Source of the DNA: Colwellia sp. M166
GTDB lineage: Bacteria; Pseudomonadota; Gammaproteobacteria; Enterobacterales; Alteromonadaceae
Direction of reading: 5' to 3'
Length of the DNA stretch: 64,000 nt
Assembly: GCF_024585285.1 (NCBI RefSeq)
Contig: NZ_CP040755.1
Coordinates: 2,604,001 to 2,668,000, forward strand
Shown: positions 18,069 to 30,300 of the stretch, piece after piece
Numbering within the stretch: position 1 is the first letter of the stretch
How the letters are laid out: each line of letters opens with the position of its first letter
Program-made: the position numbers and the translations under genes
Notes under the pieces: generated by a model
Told to the model about the DNA's origin: nothing
The model's database searches: none
Seen by the model: only the letters and a program-made list of their open reading frames with translations

Positions 18069-18503
18069 ATGAACATTGGTGATGCTGCCCGGTTATCCGG
18101 AGTTTCCGCAAAAATGATCCGCTATTATGAAGAGGCGGGATTAATACCGGAAGTAGCCAGAACTGCAGCCGGGTATCGGATGTTCCGCGATATTGATGTG
18201 TACAAATTACATTTTATACGCCGATGTCGGGAATTAGGTTTCTCTCTGGCACAAACAGGGGAACTTCTCTGTCTGTGGGGGAACCATTCGCGCCAGAGTG
18301 CTGATGTAAAAAAATTAGTCGAGTCACACATCAACGAGTTGACGCGAAAAATTCAAGAATTTCAGCGTATGGCATCAATACTTACAACGCTTTCTGATTG
18401 CTGTGCAGGGGATGATAAGCCTGAATGCCCTATTTTGAGTGCACTGTATCTTGCAGATGTTAACGGTTTACAAAAATCAGACTCTGGTCCTGAAATTTCT
18501 TAG
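18069..18503 (+). CDS. golS: GolS-like gold/copper-responsive MerR regulator
   Basis: The 144-residue protein has the winged helix MNIGDAARLSGVSAKMIRYYEEAGL, a dimerisation helix and a metal loop Cys112-AGDDKPE-Cys120. Ser77 marks a monovalent-metal sensor. Ala113 and Pro118 are the two loop residues reported to set gold preference in Salmonella GolS, where CueR has Pro113 and Ala118. GGGAGG precedes ATG 18069. It is intact, unlike the related gene at 12309, and has its own CueR/GolS-type promoter. Likely targets are that promoter and the one before golT. Confidence 0.85.
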   Translation: MNIGDAARLSGVSAKMIRYYEEAGLIPEVARTAAGYRMFRDIDVYKLHFIRRCRELGFSLAQTGELLCLWGNHSRQSADVKKLVESHINELTRKIQEFQRMASILTTLSDCCAGDDKPECPILSALYLADVNGLQKSDSGPEIS

Positions 18504-18522
18504 CCGCAATCCATAGATGACA

Positions 18523-18542
18523 GTAATTTCAACTGAAATTAC
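18523..18542. promoter_or_regulatory. Inverted repeat between golS and the molybdoenzyme gene
   Basis: GTAATTTC (18523-18530) and GAAATTAC (18535-18542) form a perfect 8-bp inverted repeat with a 4-base centre. It could end golS transcription or be an operator for the next gene; there is no T tract. Confidence 0.35.
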
Positions 18543-18646
18543 GCCTACAAAACAAGATGACATTAATTGGGTTAGTAACTCTTGGGTAAAAAGAAATCAA
18601 TGTGGTTTTTAAAGAATATTAACTGTTTTTAGTAGTGAGGTTTCCA

Positions 18647-21600
18647 ATGTCAGATATTATTCCCGGATATTGCACACTTTGCCGTTCGCGGTGTGGGACG
18701 CTGAGTGAAGTAGCAAATGACCACCTGATCAAGGTACGGGCTAACCCTGAACACCCTAATGGTAAGGCCATGTGTATGAAGGGGAAAGCGGCACCTGAGC
18801 TGGTGGACAGCGCAAATAGAATTCTGTACCCGATGAAGAGAACTCATCCTAAAGGTGCAGAGGATCCGGGCTGGCAACGTATAAGTTGGGAAGAGGCTAT
18901 GTCAACGATAGCCGGACAACTGGAAAAATTTAAACGAGAGGATGGAGCTGAATCTGTCGCTTTCGGCTTTACGAGCCCAAGCGGTACCCCCCTCAGTGAT
19001 GCAATTGAATGGTTAGAGCGATTTGTTCGTATCTATGGCAGCCCAAATACCAGCTATGGAACTGAGATATGTAACTGGCATAAAGACGTTGCACATCGAT
19101 GGACCTTTGGCTGCGGCATTCCTGTTGCTGATTATTCCCATGCCGATCTTATTCTTCTTTGGGGGCATAACCCCGCGAATACTTGGCTTGCCCAGGCTAG
19201 TGCGATTGGTACTGGTCGAAATAACGGCGCAAAACTGATTGTCGTGGATCCTCGCCCGACACCCTTAGCGAAAGAAGCAAATGCCTGGCTTGATGTCAAT
19301 CCTGGAACTGACGGTGCATTAGCTTTGGGGTTAAGCCATCTCCTGGTAGAACGAAACCTGTTTAATCATGAGTTTGTTCGAAACTGGACTAATGGTCCTT
19401 TGTTGGTTCGAAATGATAATGGTTATTTTCTTCGGGAAAAAGATATTAACCCACTTGCCATCAGTAATCGCTATACAGTTTGGGACGAACACAACCAGCA
19501 AGTCACATTTATCGATTCCGAGACTCGAACTGAAGAAACGCTGATGCCTACAGCTGCACTTGAGGGCAATGTTGAAGTCGCAATAGCTGATGGTGCAAAA
19601 ATTTCCTGCCAAACGGCGTTTTCATCTTTTAAAGATATGTTGGCTAATTATGACCCAGAAAACGTAAGCCGTATCACCGGGGTATCTGTTGCGTCAATTG
19701 AAGCCGCTGCGAGTTTGATTGCCGGGGCCAAGAAAATCGCCTACCACAGTTGGTCTGGAGTGGCTCAACACACTAATGCCACCCAAACAGAACGTGCGAT
19801 TGCGACACTGTATGCTTTAACCGGTTGTTTCGATCAGGAAGGATGTAATCGAATCTATGCCAGCCACCCGGTAAATGTGGTTAATTCACCGACATTGATG
19901 CCTAAATCACAATGGGATAAAGCATTAGGCCTTGAAGAAAGGCCTATCGGGCCGCCTTCACAAGGTTGGGTTCATTCTCAGGATATCTGGCATTCAGTAT
20001 TAGAAGGTACACCCTATAAAATTCGCGGGTTAATTGGCTTTGGTGCCAACATATTACTTTCACAAAGTGATACTTCTCTCGGACAACAGGCGCTTGAGGC
20101 GCTTGAGTTTTATGCCCATGTAGATTTGTTTGAAACGCCTACATCAAAGTATGCTGATATCCTTCTGCCAGTTAACACTGCCTGGGAGCGCGAAGGCCTA
20201 AGAACCGGGTTTGAAAGTAGTGCTGCTGCTCAGGACCACATTCAGTTGAGAAAAAAATGGTCTCTCCGCGCGGTGAAAGCCGTTCCGACCTTGAGATTGT
20301 TTTCGATCTTGCATGCCGGTTAGGAATGAATGAAGCGTTCTTCGACGGCAATATTGAGGCAGCCTGGAATTATCAACTAGAACCATTAGGTTTGACTGTT
20401 GAGATGCTCAGAAATAAGCCAGAAGGTTACGATATCCCGCTTGAGCATAAAGTCAGAAAATATGCTTTCAGAGACCCAAATAGTGGATATCTGGCAGGTT
20501 TCAATACAGAAACAAAACGTGCAGAGTTTTACTCTGAGATCCTTCATCACTATGGTTACAATCCTTTACCTGAGTATGTACAGCCGCAAGAATACCAGCG
20601 CAACGATCCTGATTATCCATTAATGCTGACATCCGTTAAAAGCGGATTCTTCTGTCATAGCCAACATCGAAGCCTGACTAGCCTACGAAAAAAAGCACCT
20701 TATCCAACGGTAGACATTTCGGCAACTCTGGCTGACGAAGAAGGTATCAAGACGGGGGATTGGGTAGAAATTGAAACGAGAGCAGGTCTTGCTCGATTTA
20801 GAGCAAAAGTGGAAGCCAAACTCTCTCATGAAACTGTAATTGCTGAGTTTGGGTGGTGGCAGGCTTGTCCTGATTTTGGCAAACCTTCATACCCGGTTAA
20901 AGGTGAGTACAGTAGCAATTACAATAGTTTAATCAGCGGTGATAGCTATGATCCAGTCAGCGGTGCTTTACCTTTGCGTTCATTCCGCTGCCGCATTCGC
21001 CGCTTGAATGATTTTGAGCTGATAAGGCGCCCCTGGGAAGGTCGTAAAACATTCAAAGTCATTGAACTGAAAAAAGAAGCAGATAATGTTACGACAATTA
21101 CCTTCCAATCGAACAGTGAAGGCTACTTACCTGATTATGAACCGGGCCAGCATATCACTGTTAGCTGTTGTCCGATGAGCGATTCTGAAGAGATCGTTAC
21201 CCGGGCGTATTCGCTGACAGGCCCTGCGTTTGTTCATGACCGTAAAACCTATTCCATTTCTGTCCGTCATCAGAAAGCGACTGATGAGAAAGGTGAGTAT
21301 GTTGAAGGAATAATGTCATCCTACATAAACACGCATTTGCAGATAGGCAAGGATGTTGAACTTACCCCTCCTGGGGGGAATTTCATTGTCCCGCTCAATG
21401 CCGTCCAGCCTGTCGTAATCTTTGCTGGCGGTATTGGAATTACTCCATTCATTTCCTATCTGGAGTCTATTAACCCCCAAGCGGAAGGTCCGGAGATCTG
21501 GCTTTTCTATGCTAATCAAAATAGTAGGCTACATGCGTTTAAGAAAAGAATTGCGGAGCTAAATGCGTCTATTGACAGGCTTAAAGTAATTAATATCTAC

Positions 21601-22086
21601 AATCAGCCCCTCGACTGTGATATTCCAGGATTGGATTATGATAGAGCTGGTTACGTTGGTGCGGGAGATGTCGAGGCATATCTTATTGAGAATAATGCTC
21701 GTTATTACATGTGTGGTCCGCAGCCTATGATGGATGCGATATCGCGAGGGCTTCAGGAGAGAGGTGTACCTGCATTTGCTATTTTCTACGAGATATTTCG
21801 TTCTCCAGCAAAAATAAATAATGATCCCTCATTACGTCATAAAGTCATTTTTGCAAAATCAGGAAGAACAGAGATTTGGACCACGGATAAAGGTACTCTA
21901 CTTAATTTTGGGGAAAAGCTTGGGATTCAAATGCCTAGTGGTTGTCGTGTTGGACAATGTGAAAGCTGTTCAACTAGGGTGATTGCAGGGAACGTACAGC
22001 ATCTGAATGGTGTGGAGCCCTCTGATGAGGGGGCATGTTTGACATGTCAGTGCATTCCTGCCGGTGATATCACGATTGATGCTTGA
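18647..22086 (+). pseudogene. Molybdopterin oxidoreductase - flavin reductase - ferredoxin fusion, one frameshift
   Basis: The joined protein (about 1145 residues) has an N-terminal 4Fe-4S site (CTLCRSRC...MCMKGK), a molybdopterin oxidoreductase domain with a probable Mo-ligand Cys in TEICNWH, the dinucleotide-binding C-terminal domain (SGFFCHSQHRS...), then an FAD/NAD(P)H reductase (RAYSLTG, GGIGITPFISYL, MCGPQPMMD) and a plant-type 2Fe-2S domain (CRVGQCESC...C). Electrons could pass from NAD(P)H through FAD and 2Fe-2S to the Mo centre. The substrate is unknown. ATG 18647 follows GTGAGG. The frame shifts at an A7 run (20251-20257); A8 would restore RKKMVSPRGESR, so it may be a sequencing error. 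Confidence 0.8.
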
Positions 22087-22115
22087 GGTAAGTACTAGCT
22101 ATTAGCATCCTTTAC

Positions 22116-22145
22116 ATCAGGCCATTTCAGTGGCCTGATTTTTTC
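22116..22145 (+). terminator. Rho-independent terminator of the molybdoenzyme gene
   Basis: ATCAGGCCA (22116-22124) pairs perfectly with TGGCCTGAT (22131-22139) across a 6-base loop, followed by a T-rich run to 22145. Confidence 0.85.
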
Positions 22146-22303
22146 TATGAATAACATTATGTTTTAAACAATTTTCAATTTTTTGTACGAATTCACCTCA
22201 ATAGCCGATTTAATCAATTTTATCAGTGCGATCTTTCTAAGTTTTTATCATCCTCCCCCTTGACCTTCCAGTTACTACAAGCTTTAGCCTGTAAGAAATT
22301 ATA

Positions 22304-23402
22304 CCAATTGCATTAATTAATTGACCAACTTTATCCACTCTCTCCAACAGAGATTTTTGACTCGTTCAACATCCGCAATGAATGTATTCCAAGCGCGAGA
22401 GACCTGTTCCACTATTTCTTCGTAACCTCGAAATACGCGGTTTGATAAGCAACGTTGCCGTAACCATTGCCATACTTGCTCCATCGGGTTCAGCTCCGGA
22501 GAATAAGGTGGGAGTTTTAACAGACTGACATTGGTAAATGGGCTGGCCGTATCGATCGTATGCCAGCCCGCGCCATCCATTACAACAACGGCATGACGCC
22601 CAGGCTCTGTCGCTTCACTTATTAATTTCAGATGCTGCTTCATCACCTCTTTATTCACAAGAGGGCTGATAAGCGCCTGAGTATTACCATTGCTCGGACA
22701 CACCGCCCCAAAGACATAGCCATAATCGAATTGCTGTTGCTTTACTACTCTTGGCCTGCTGCCCTTGGCTGCCCATATTCTGGACGTCTGATTTTGCTGA
22801 CCGAATCGTGCTTCGTCTTGAAACCAGACGTCAACGCGATCCAGAGGAAGATGACCGGGAGTGTGAAGGATCGTTTCCAGCAGGAAATTTTTTAAAAGTG
22901 TCCTGGGTTTGTTGTGATTGTTTAGGGTGTTTAGAGCGACTGGTTATCCAACTGAAACCGAGCGCATCCATGATGCGGTATACGTTTCGCAACTGATAAT
23001 CGATTTGGAAGGTGTCGCTAATGTATTGTCGTACATCCTGTGCAATCAAACGCCCCCCCTCCTTTTTAACCGCATTTTCTTTGATAAAATGTGCGATCTG
23101 TTCTCGCTGGGAGACGGAGAGCTGACAGGGTCTACCCGGACTAGGTTTGGATTGCAGACCTTCAAGTCCGTGCGCCAGATAGTTGGATACCCAGGTATTA
23201 ACACTGCCTCTGGCAACCCCAAGGTAAGTTGCTATCTGGGTTCGTGTTTCCCCATTCTTGAAATGATACAAAGCTAGATAGCGGGTTCGCAGTTGCCCGT
23301 TGGAGGTTTGCTTTGCTAATTGTTTAAAGTCGTCGGCTGTATGCATATCAAAATCACTCGAATATGAATACCACTATTAGATCAAACTTTTAAGACAATT
23401 GG
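22304..23402 (-). mobile_element. IS630-family insertion sequence
   Basis: An element of about 1.1 kb with TA on both sides (22302-22303 and 23403-23404), the TA target duplication of IS630. Reading inwards from the TA, both ends start CCAATTG and then diverge. It sits between the molybdoenzyme terminator and the efflux adaptor gene, and may have displaced that gene's promoter. It carries one transposase gene in two frames. Confidence 0.8.
22317..23346 (-). pseudogene. IS630-family transposase (two frames)
   Basis: The first 150 residues (from ATG 23346) hold the paired HTH (TRTQIATYLGVARGSVNTW); the rest has the DDE domain: VDVWFQDEARFG, VVVMDGAGWHT and SPELNPMEQVW. The frame changes at an A6 run (T6 on the + strand, 22888-22893): five A would give FKNFLLETILHTPGH and one continuous protein of about 343 residues. 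Some IS630 members use programmed frameshifting at such runs, so it may be functional; plain slippage or error is also possible. Confidence 0.75.
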
Positions 23403-23462
23403 TATTACTACAGACGCCAACTTCGGACTGGCCGAAGAGTTTTGGTGAATGAAAGGATCGTT

Positions 23463-23976
23463 ATGATGAAAATGAAAGTTGGGATATTGCTGATGGCAGT
23501 TGCAGTGACAGCCAATACAGAAGTGGTACTTGCAAATGATGATGCAAGCGAAACGCAAAAAAAAACTGCAAATGCGCCTGCAGGTCCACAGGTACCCGTG
23601 GCTGTTGCCGTATCACGGAATATTATACCTTCTGCTGAATTTACCGGTTCTTTAGCGGCTATTAAAACAGTGGAGCTACGCCCCAGGGTAGGAGGGGCAA
23701 TCGAATCTGTTACGGTGCCGGAGGGAAGTCTGGTTCAGAAAGGACAGATGTTATTTCAAATCGATCCGCGGCCCTACCAGGTTGTGCTTGATAGTGCACA
23801 AGCGCAATTACGACAGGCAGAAGCTCAGGCGTTCCAGGCAAGCCGCAATTACGAGCGTATTAGCCGTCTGGTAAACGGAGGTGCTGTTTCGCGTAAAGAC
23901 TATGATGATGCATCTTCTGAGAAAAATGCCCGCGTTGCACAGGTTCAGGTATCGAAGGCTGCAGTCGAAGCAGCAA
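23463..23976 (+). pseudogene. gesA: GesA/MexE-like RND periplasmic adaptor, 5' part
   Basis: The adaptor (membrane fusion protein) links an RND pump to its outer-membrane channel. This part has a signal peptide (MMKMKVGILLMAVAVTANTEVVLA), the lipoyl-like motif VPEGSLVQKGQMLFQID and the start of the coiled-coil hairpin. ATG 23463 follows AAGGATCG. It is cut at 23976 by an IS21 element. Joining across one copy of the AGCAA duplication restores the frame exactly (..VEAA-KLDLSYSRVTAPIDGRI..), giving about 410 residues. Confidence 0.85.
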
Positions 23977-24218
23977 TGCGTATTCCGGCCGATCATGAAC
24001 ACTCATTCTGACGGAACGTGAACACCTCTACTGATTGAACGTGAACACCCATACTGATTTCAATCTGAACACTTTGACCATCATTTCCAGAATCGGTGTT
24101 CATATTGCCGGTATAGGTGTTCATCTTGCCAGAATCGGTGTTCACGTTCCGTCAGAATCCTCCCTAACGCATTGTATTTAATAATTTTGGTAAGCTGGAC
24201 TTTTTACGAGGACCAGTG

Positions 24219-25761
24219 ATGCCAGCAGAGAGAATTGCAATGCGTAAAATTCGTGAAGTACTTCGACTTCGGTGGCAAGCTGGCTTGTCCTACCGGCAAA
24301 TACATCGAGGCACCAAAGTGAGCCTCGGCAAAGTCAAACAACTCATCACTGAGGCTGAGGCCATCGGGCTCTCGTGGCCATTACCAGACGAGATGGATGA
24401 CCAACATCTTGCTCAGTTATTTTATCCCGCTGCGGATACTAAGCCGTCCGCACGTTTTCAACTGCCTGATTGGACTGAGGTCCATCAAGAACTCAAGAAA
24501 AAAGGTGTCTCCAAGCAACTGTTGTGGGAGGAATACACACAACGCCATCCAAACAGTTGTTACAGCTACTCGCAGTATTGCTCGCTCTATATGCAGTGGC
24601 ATGGAAAGCAGAAGCGTTCGATGCGACAACTGCACCAAGCCGGAGAGAAGTGTTTTGTTGATTACTGCGGCCCCACCGTACCGCTGGTTAATGCCCTCAC
24701 TGGAGAAGTCACTACCGCTCAGATTTTTGTGGGGGTGCTCGGCGCGTCTAACTACACCTATGCTGAAGCAACACACTCGCAATCCTTACCAGACTGGCTA
24801 CAAAGCCATGTGCGCATGTTTGAATACTTCGGTGGCACACCTGCGATAGTGGTGCCAGATAACTTGCGCAGCGCCGTCAGTAAAACCTGTCGTTATGATC
24901 CGGAACTCAATCCCAGCTACCAACAGTTAGCGGAGCATTATCAAGTCGCAGTTATCCCAGCAAGGCCTTACAAACCTAAGGATAAAGCCAAGGCTGAAGT
25001 GGCTGTGCAGATTGTGGAACGCTGGATTTTAGCCAGACTGCGGCATTACACCTTCTTCTCACTGGCAGAGTTAAACCAATGCATCCGGATGTTGCTGGAT
25101 GATTTGAACCTGCGCCCCTTCAAGCAATTACCAGGAAATCGTTTGGAGGCATTTAATCGGCTAGATAAGCCAGTGCTCAAGCCGCTACCACTACAACCTT
25201 ATCGCTATACCGACATCAAAACGGTGAAGGTGGGTATCGATTACCATGTGGCTTATCAACAGCATCATTACTCTGTCCCGCATCAATATGTGGGTGAGCA
25301 GTTGGAGCTACATGCTGGCGATACGCTGATACAGCTCTACTTCCGTCAGACGTTAATTGCCGCACATCCTCGCAAATACCGTCCGGGTATGACCACAACA
25401 CCGGCCCACATGCCGGAGCGGCATAGCAAACAGCAACGCTGGACGCCAGGACGGTTGAAGCAATGGGCTAAAGATACGGGGCCGGAAGTGCTGCGTTGGG
25501 TCAGTGACCGTCTTGAAGAGAAGGCCCATCCAGAGCAAGCCTATAAGGTCTCCTTAGGGCTGCTCAATTTGACGCGCAGCTATCCCGCAACGCGTCTGAA
25601 TGCGGCATGTGCTATCGCCAATCGAGAGGGGCTGAATCGCCTTAAGCAACTGAAATCGGTACTGCAAAGCAACCGTGATCAGTTACCTCACCAGCAAGAA
25701 TTAACCATCGAATTACCACAAGATCACGAGAATATCCGTGGTCCGGAAGAACTTCCACTAA
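24219..25761 (+). pseudogene. istA: IS21-family transposase IstA (frame runs on into istB)
   Basis: IstA has an N-terminal HTH (YRQIHRGTKVSLGKVKQL), an RNase-H-fold DDE core (CFVDYCGPTVPL, VPDNLRSAV, KDKAKAEVAVQIVERW) and a C-terminal beta domain. After DHENIRGP one extra G (about 25745) replaces the expected ending KNFH-stop at 25759-25761, so the open frame continues into istB. Removal of one G gives the usual IS21 end HENIRGPKNFH. ATG 24219 lies after GAGGACC. Confidence 0.8.
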
Positions 25762-25772
25762 AGGAGCCACAG

Positions 25773-26539
25773 ATGACAGTTCAAACCCTAAACCAACTGC
25801 ACGAGCTGCGCCTAAGCGGCATGGCTACAGCGTTAGAAACCCAGTTACAGCAGCCCGGTACCTATGCCGAGCTTCCGTTCTTGGAACGACTGGGACTGCT
25901 GGTAACGCAGGAGCATTTACAACGAGAGAACCGCAAACAGACCCGCTTGGTGCGCCAAGCAGGTTTTAGGCTTCAGGCGACGCTTCAGGAGATAGATTAC
26001 CAGCAACACCGTAATCTTAAGCGAGCGCAGATCGCCCAACTGGAGCCAAGGGGAATGGTTAACGCGGGCGCAGAACTTGCTCATCACCGGTCCCTGCGGC
26101 ACCGGCAAAACCTATTTGGCGTGTGCGCTTGGGCGACATGCTTGCCATCAGGGTCAAAGCGTGAGGTATTTTTAGAACGTCACGTTTGTTGTTGGAGCTG
26201 ACACAAGCCAAGGCGGATGGCAGTTATCAGAAGTTGCTGACCCAGTTGGCTAAGACGCAGTTGTTGATTTTAGACGACTGGGGTCTAGAGGTGCTGAAAC
26301 CAGGCCAACGCAATGACTTGATGGAAATAATGGATGATCGGTCAGGCGTGACATCGACAGTACTGATAAGCCAACTGCCGACAGAGCAGTGGTATGCGGC
26401 AATAGGAGATAACACGTTAGCAGATGCGATCTTAGACCGCTTGATGCACAACAGTCATCGGCTGGAACTGAAGGGAGAATCAATGCGCAAACACACAGGG
26501 GAAAACATCGAACGTGAACACTTAGGAGATAACAGTTAA
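25773..26539 (+). pseudogene. istB: IS21-family helper ATPase IstB (two frameshifts)
   Basis: IstB is the AAA+ partner that directs IstA to targets. The N-terminal part is in frame from ATG 25773; a G4 run (about 26050) shifts frame, so Walker A ([11 protein letters not shown]) is in another frame; a T5 run (about 26170) shifts again before RTSRLLLELTQAK. Walker B is LLILDDWGLE. Deleting one base at each run restores a normal protein of about 255 residues. As it stands it is inactive. Confidence 0.8.
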
Positions 26540-26611
26540 AGTAAGCTTGCGTTAGGGAGCAAGGTGTTCACGTTCAATCAGAATAGCCGTTCAACTTCGC
26601 CGGAATACGCA

Positions 26612-27338
26612 AGCAAAGCTGGATTTGTCATACTCGCGTGTGACTGCGCCAATTGATGGCCGTATCGATCGGATTTTAGTAACTGAAGGTAACTTGGTTA
26701 GCAGCAGCCAGGGGGGGGCCGCGACTCTATTGACAACAATCGTTTCGTCCGACCCTTTATATGTTTATTTTGATATTGATGAAGCGACATATCTCAATAC
26801 TGTCAGTAAGGCTCGGCCTGATGTTGTCGGACGTAGCAACGAAAAATTACCCGTACATATAGGTCTGGCAAATGAGAAGGGGTATCCGCACGGGGGGGCG
26901 CTTGATTTTGTTGGCAACCAAATTGATCGTAATACCGGCACTGTTCGTGTCCGGGCTATTATCCCGAATGCTGATGGTCTTCTTACTCCTGGAGCATTTG
27001 CCAGAGTTCAGTTAGGCACTGGTAGTGAGCAAAAAGTAATTTTGGTAAACGATCAAGCCGTAGGCACAGATCAGGGCAATAAGTATGTCCTTGTTGTTGA
27101 TGCCAATAATAAGGCGCAGTATCGCCCGATAGTGTTGGGGCCAATGGTCGATGGATTACGTGTTATCAGCGACGGTCTGAAGGCCGGGGAAAAAATTATC
27201 ATAAAAGGGCTCGTACGACCGGGGATGGCCGTTACGCCAGACATCGTATCGATGCAAACGCTGTTGAGCGTACCTGAGAGGCAGCCTGAAGGTGCATCTA
27301 AAAAATCGAATGGCAAAAATGAGGGAGGTAGTAAATGA
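26612..27338 (+). pseudogene. gesA: GesA/MexE-like RND periplasmic adaptor, 3' part
   Basis: Continues the adaptor after the IS21 element: second half of the lipoyl domain (LDLSYSRVTAPIDGRIDRILVTEG), the beta-barrel domain (NQIDRNTGTVRVRAIIPN) and the membrane-proximal domain, ending with a charged tail. Its stop overlaps the permease ATG (27335), so adaptor and permease were translationally coupled. Downstream expression now depends on transcription through or from the IS. Confidence 0.85.
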
Positions 27339-30300
27339 AATTTCCTCATTTCTTCATCCAGCGCCCCATATTTGCAATTGTCTTATCAGTTTTTATGCTG
27401 ATAGCGGGTTCTTTAGCGTTTTTTCAACTTCCTCTCAGTGAATATCCGTCCGTAACACCGCCAACCGTTCAGGTAACGGCAAGCTACCCCGGAGCAAACC
27501 CCAATGTAATAGCAGATACTGTTGCCGCCCCGCTTGAGCAAGCCATCAATGGGGTTGAAGGCATGCTTTACATGAGTTCTCAAACTGCTTCTGACGGCCG
27601 AATGATTTTAACCATCTCTTTCAGACAGGGAACTGACCCCGATATTGCGCAAATTCAGGTTCAGAATCGGGTATCACGGGCTTTGCCTCGGCTACCAACG
27701 GAAGTCCAGCAAATAGGGGTTGTGACTGAAAAAACCTCGCCGGATATTCTTATGGTGGTGCATTTGTTCTCTCCTGATGAGCGTTATGATCCACTTTATG
27801 TTTCTAACTATGCAATGTTAAACGTACGTGATGAGCTTTCACGCTTACCAGGTGTCGCAAGCATAGCGCTGGGAGGTGAAGGGGAATATGCCATGCGAGT
27901 ATGGTTAGATCCTAATAAAGTGGCTTCCAGAGGGTTAACATCAAGTGATGTCACTGCTGCGATTAAAGAACAAAACGTTCAGGTAGCGGCTGGCTCTGTC
28001 GGACAGCAACCTAATGCATCGTCATCATTCCAGGTCACTGTGAATGCCTTAGGGCGCCTAACTACTGAGGAACAGTTCGGCGATATAGTTATTAAAACCG
28101 GAGATGACGGACAAATTACGCGCTTGCGTGATGTGGCTCGTCTTGAACTCGGTTCAGATAACTACTCCATGAGGAGTTTACTAAATAATAAAAATGCAGT
28201 GGGTATGCAGATTGTTATGACCCCGGGCGCCAATGCACTTGAGGTGTCTGCATCGGTAAGGTCAACAATGGAACGCCTGAAAGTAAGGTTTCCGGAAGGT
28301 ATTCAGTACAGTATCGCTTATGATCCGACCGTGTTTGTTAGTGCTTCCCTGAAATCTGTCACGACGACTTTATTAGAGGCCACAATATTAGTTGTGCTGG
28401 TCGTGATGCTATTTTTGCAAACATGGAGAGCATCAATCATCCCATTGATCGCAGTGCCTATTTCATTAGTGGGTACGTTTGCATTAATGGATGTATTTGG
28501 GTTCTCACTCAATACGCTATCTTTATTTGGTCTGGTTCTTTCAATTGGTATTGTTGTTGATGATGCAATCGTTGTGGTTGAGAACGTTGAGCGCCATATT
28601 GCAAAAGGACTCTCACCAAAAGACGCCGCAAGAAAAGCAATGGACGAGGTAACGGGGCCAATTCTGGCTATTACCTCAGTACTGGCAGCTGTGTTTATTC
28701 CATCAGCATTCCTCTCGGGGCTTCAGGGCGAATTCTATCGTCAATTTGCATTGACGATTGCTATCTCAACGATTTTATCGGCTATCAACTCCTTAACATT
28801 GTCTCCGGCATTAGCTTCCGTACTACTGAAACCACATCAAGGTATAGAGAAGCAAGATTTGTTGACTCGTGTAATGGATCGTTTTTTCGGATCTTTTTTC
28901 CGTCGTTTTAACCGTTTCTTTGATAGCCTGTCGAATTCCTATGTTGGGACGATTCGACGTATCGTTCGCGGAAGTACAATTGTACTCATTCTGTATGCTG
29001 GTTTTCTGGCACTGACCTTCCTGGGCTTCAAACAGGTTCCTGGTGGTTTTGTGCCTGCTCAGGATAAATATTACCTTGTTGGCATTGCTCAGCTTCCTTC
29101 CGGCGCTTCACTCGACCGAACCGAAGCTGTAGTTAAGGAAATGTCCAGGATTGCTTTATCTCAGCCTGGAGTTGAAAGTGTGATTGCATTCCCTGGCTTA
29201 TCGGTAAACGGCCCTAACATGCCAAATTCAGCATTAATGTTTACTATGTTGAAACCTTTTAAAGAACGTCGAAATCCATCATTATCTGCTCAGGCTATTG
29301 CTGGTAGTCTGATGGGGAAATTTAGTCAAATTCCTGATGGTTTCGTGGGTATATTCCCCCCACCACCTGTTCCTGGTTTAGGGAGTATGGGAGGATTTAA
29401 ACTTCAAATTGAAGACCGGGCCGGATTAGGTTTTGAAGAGCTTGCTCGTGTGCAGGACGTCATCATGGCTAAAGCTATGCAAACTCCAGAGTTGGCAGGG
29501 ATGATGGCCAGTTTTGAAACTAACTCGCCTCAGATTCAGGTAGATATTGATCGTGTGAAAGCAAAATCTCAGGGGGTTGCGCTAACAGATATATTTGATA
29601 CTTTACAGGTGAATCTTGGATCGCTTTATGTAAATGATTTTAATAGGTTTGGTCGGACGTATCGAGTCATTACCCAAGCCGATGCGCCATTCCGTATGCA
29701 AGCAGAAGATATCGGGTTGCTTAAGGTGCGAAACTCAGCAGGTGACATGATTCCTTTATCAGCTCTGATAAATATTAAGCGAACTTCTGGACCTGACCGT
29801 GTGATGCGATATAACGGGTACCCATCTGCAGATATTACAGGTGGTACAGCACCAGGTTATTCTTCGGGACAGGCAACTGATGCTATTGAGAAAATAGTTA
29901 AGGAAAGTTTACCTGAAGGGATGGCATATGAATGGACTGACCTTACTTATCAGGAAAAATTGGCGGGTAATTCAGCACTGTATATCTTCCCTCTAGCTGT
30001 TTTCTTTGCTTTCCTTATCTTGGCGGCACAATATAACAGTTGGTCTTTGCCATTTGCTGTATTGCTGATTGCGCCGATGGCGCTATTTTCTGCAATTGGG
30101 GGAGTCTGGATTTCTAATGGTGATAACAATATCTTTACTCAGATTGGTTTTGTTGTTTTGGTGGGGCTGGCCGCGAAAAATGCAATCTTAATCGTGGAGT
30201 TTGCCCGAACCAAGGAGAGTGAAGGACTATCACCATTGGCGGCCGTGCTTGAGTCTGCTCGCTTGCGTTTACGTCCGATTCTTATGACATCTCTGGCGTT

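Larger units (their letters stand above)
23977..26611 (+). mobile_element. IS21-family insertion sequence within gesA
   Basis: The 2.6-kb element begins TGCGTATTCCGGC and ends with its inverse, and is flanked by a 5-bp direct repeat AGCAA (23972-23976 and 26612-26616). Copies of GTGAACACC and its inverse GGTGTTCA recur near both ends (about 24017-24152 and 26558-26572), the multiple transposase-binding repeats usual for IS21. It carries istA and istB, both frameshifted. Confidence 0.92.

Noticed and set aside
24216..26201. Natural IstA-IstB fusion protein of 661 residues
   Set aside because: Removing one G restores the standard IstA end HENIRGPKNFH-stop and a separate istB start, so the fusion is an indel product.
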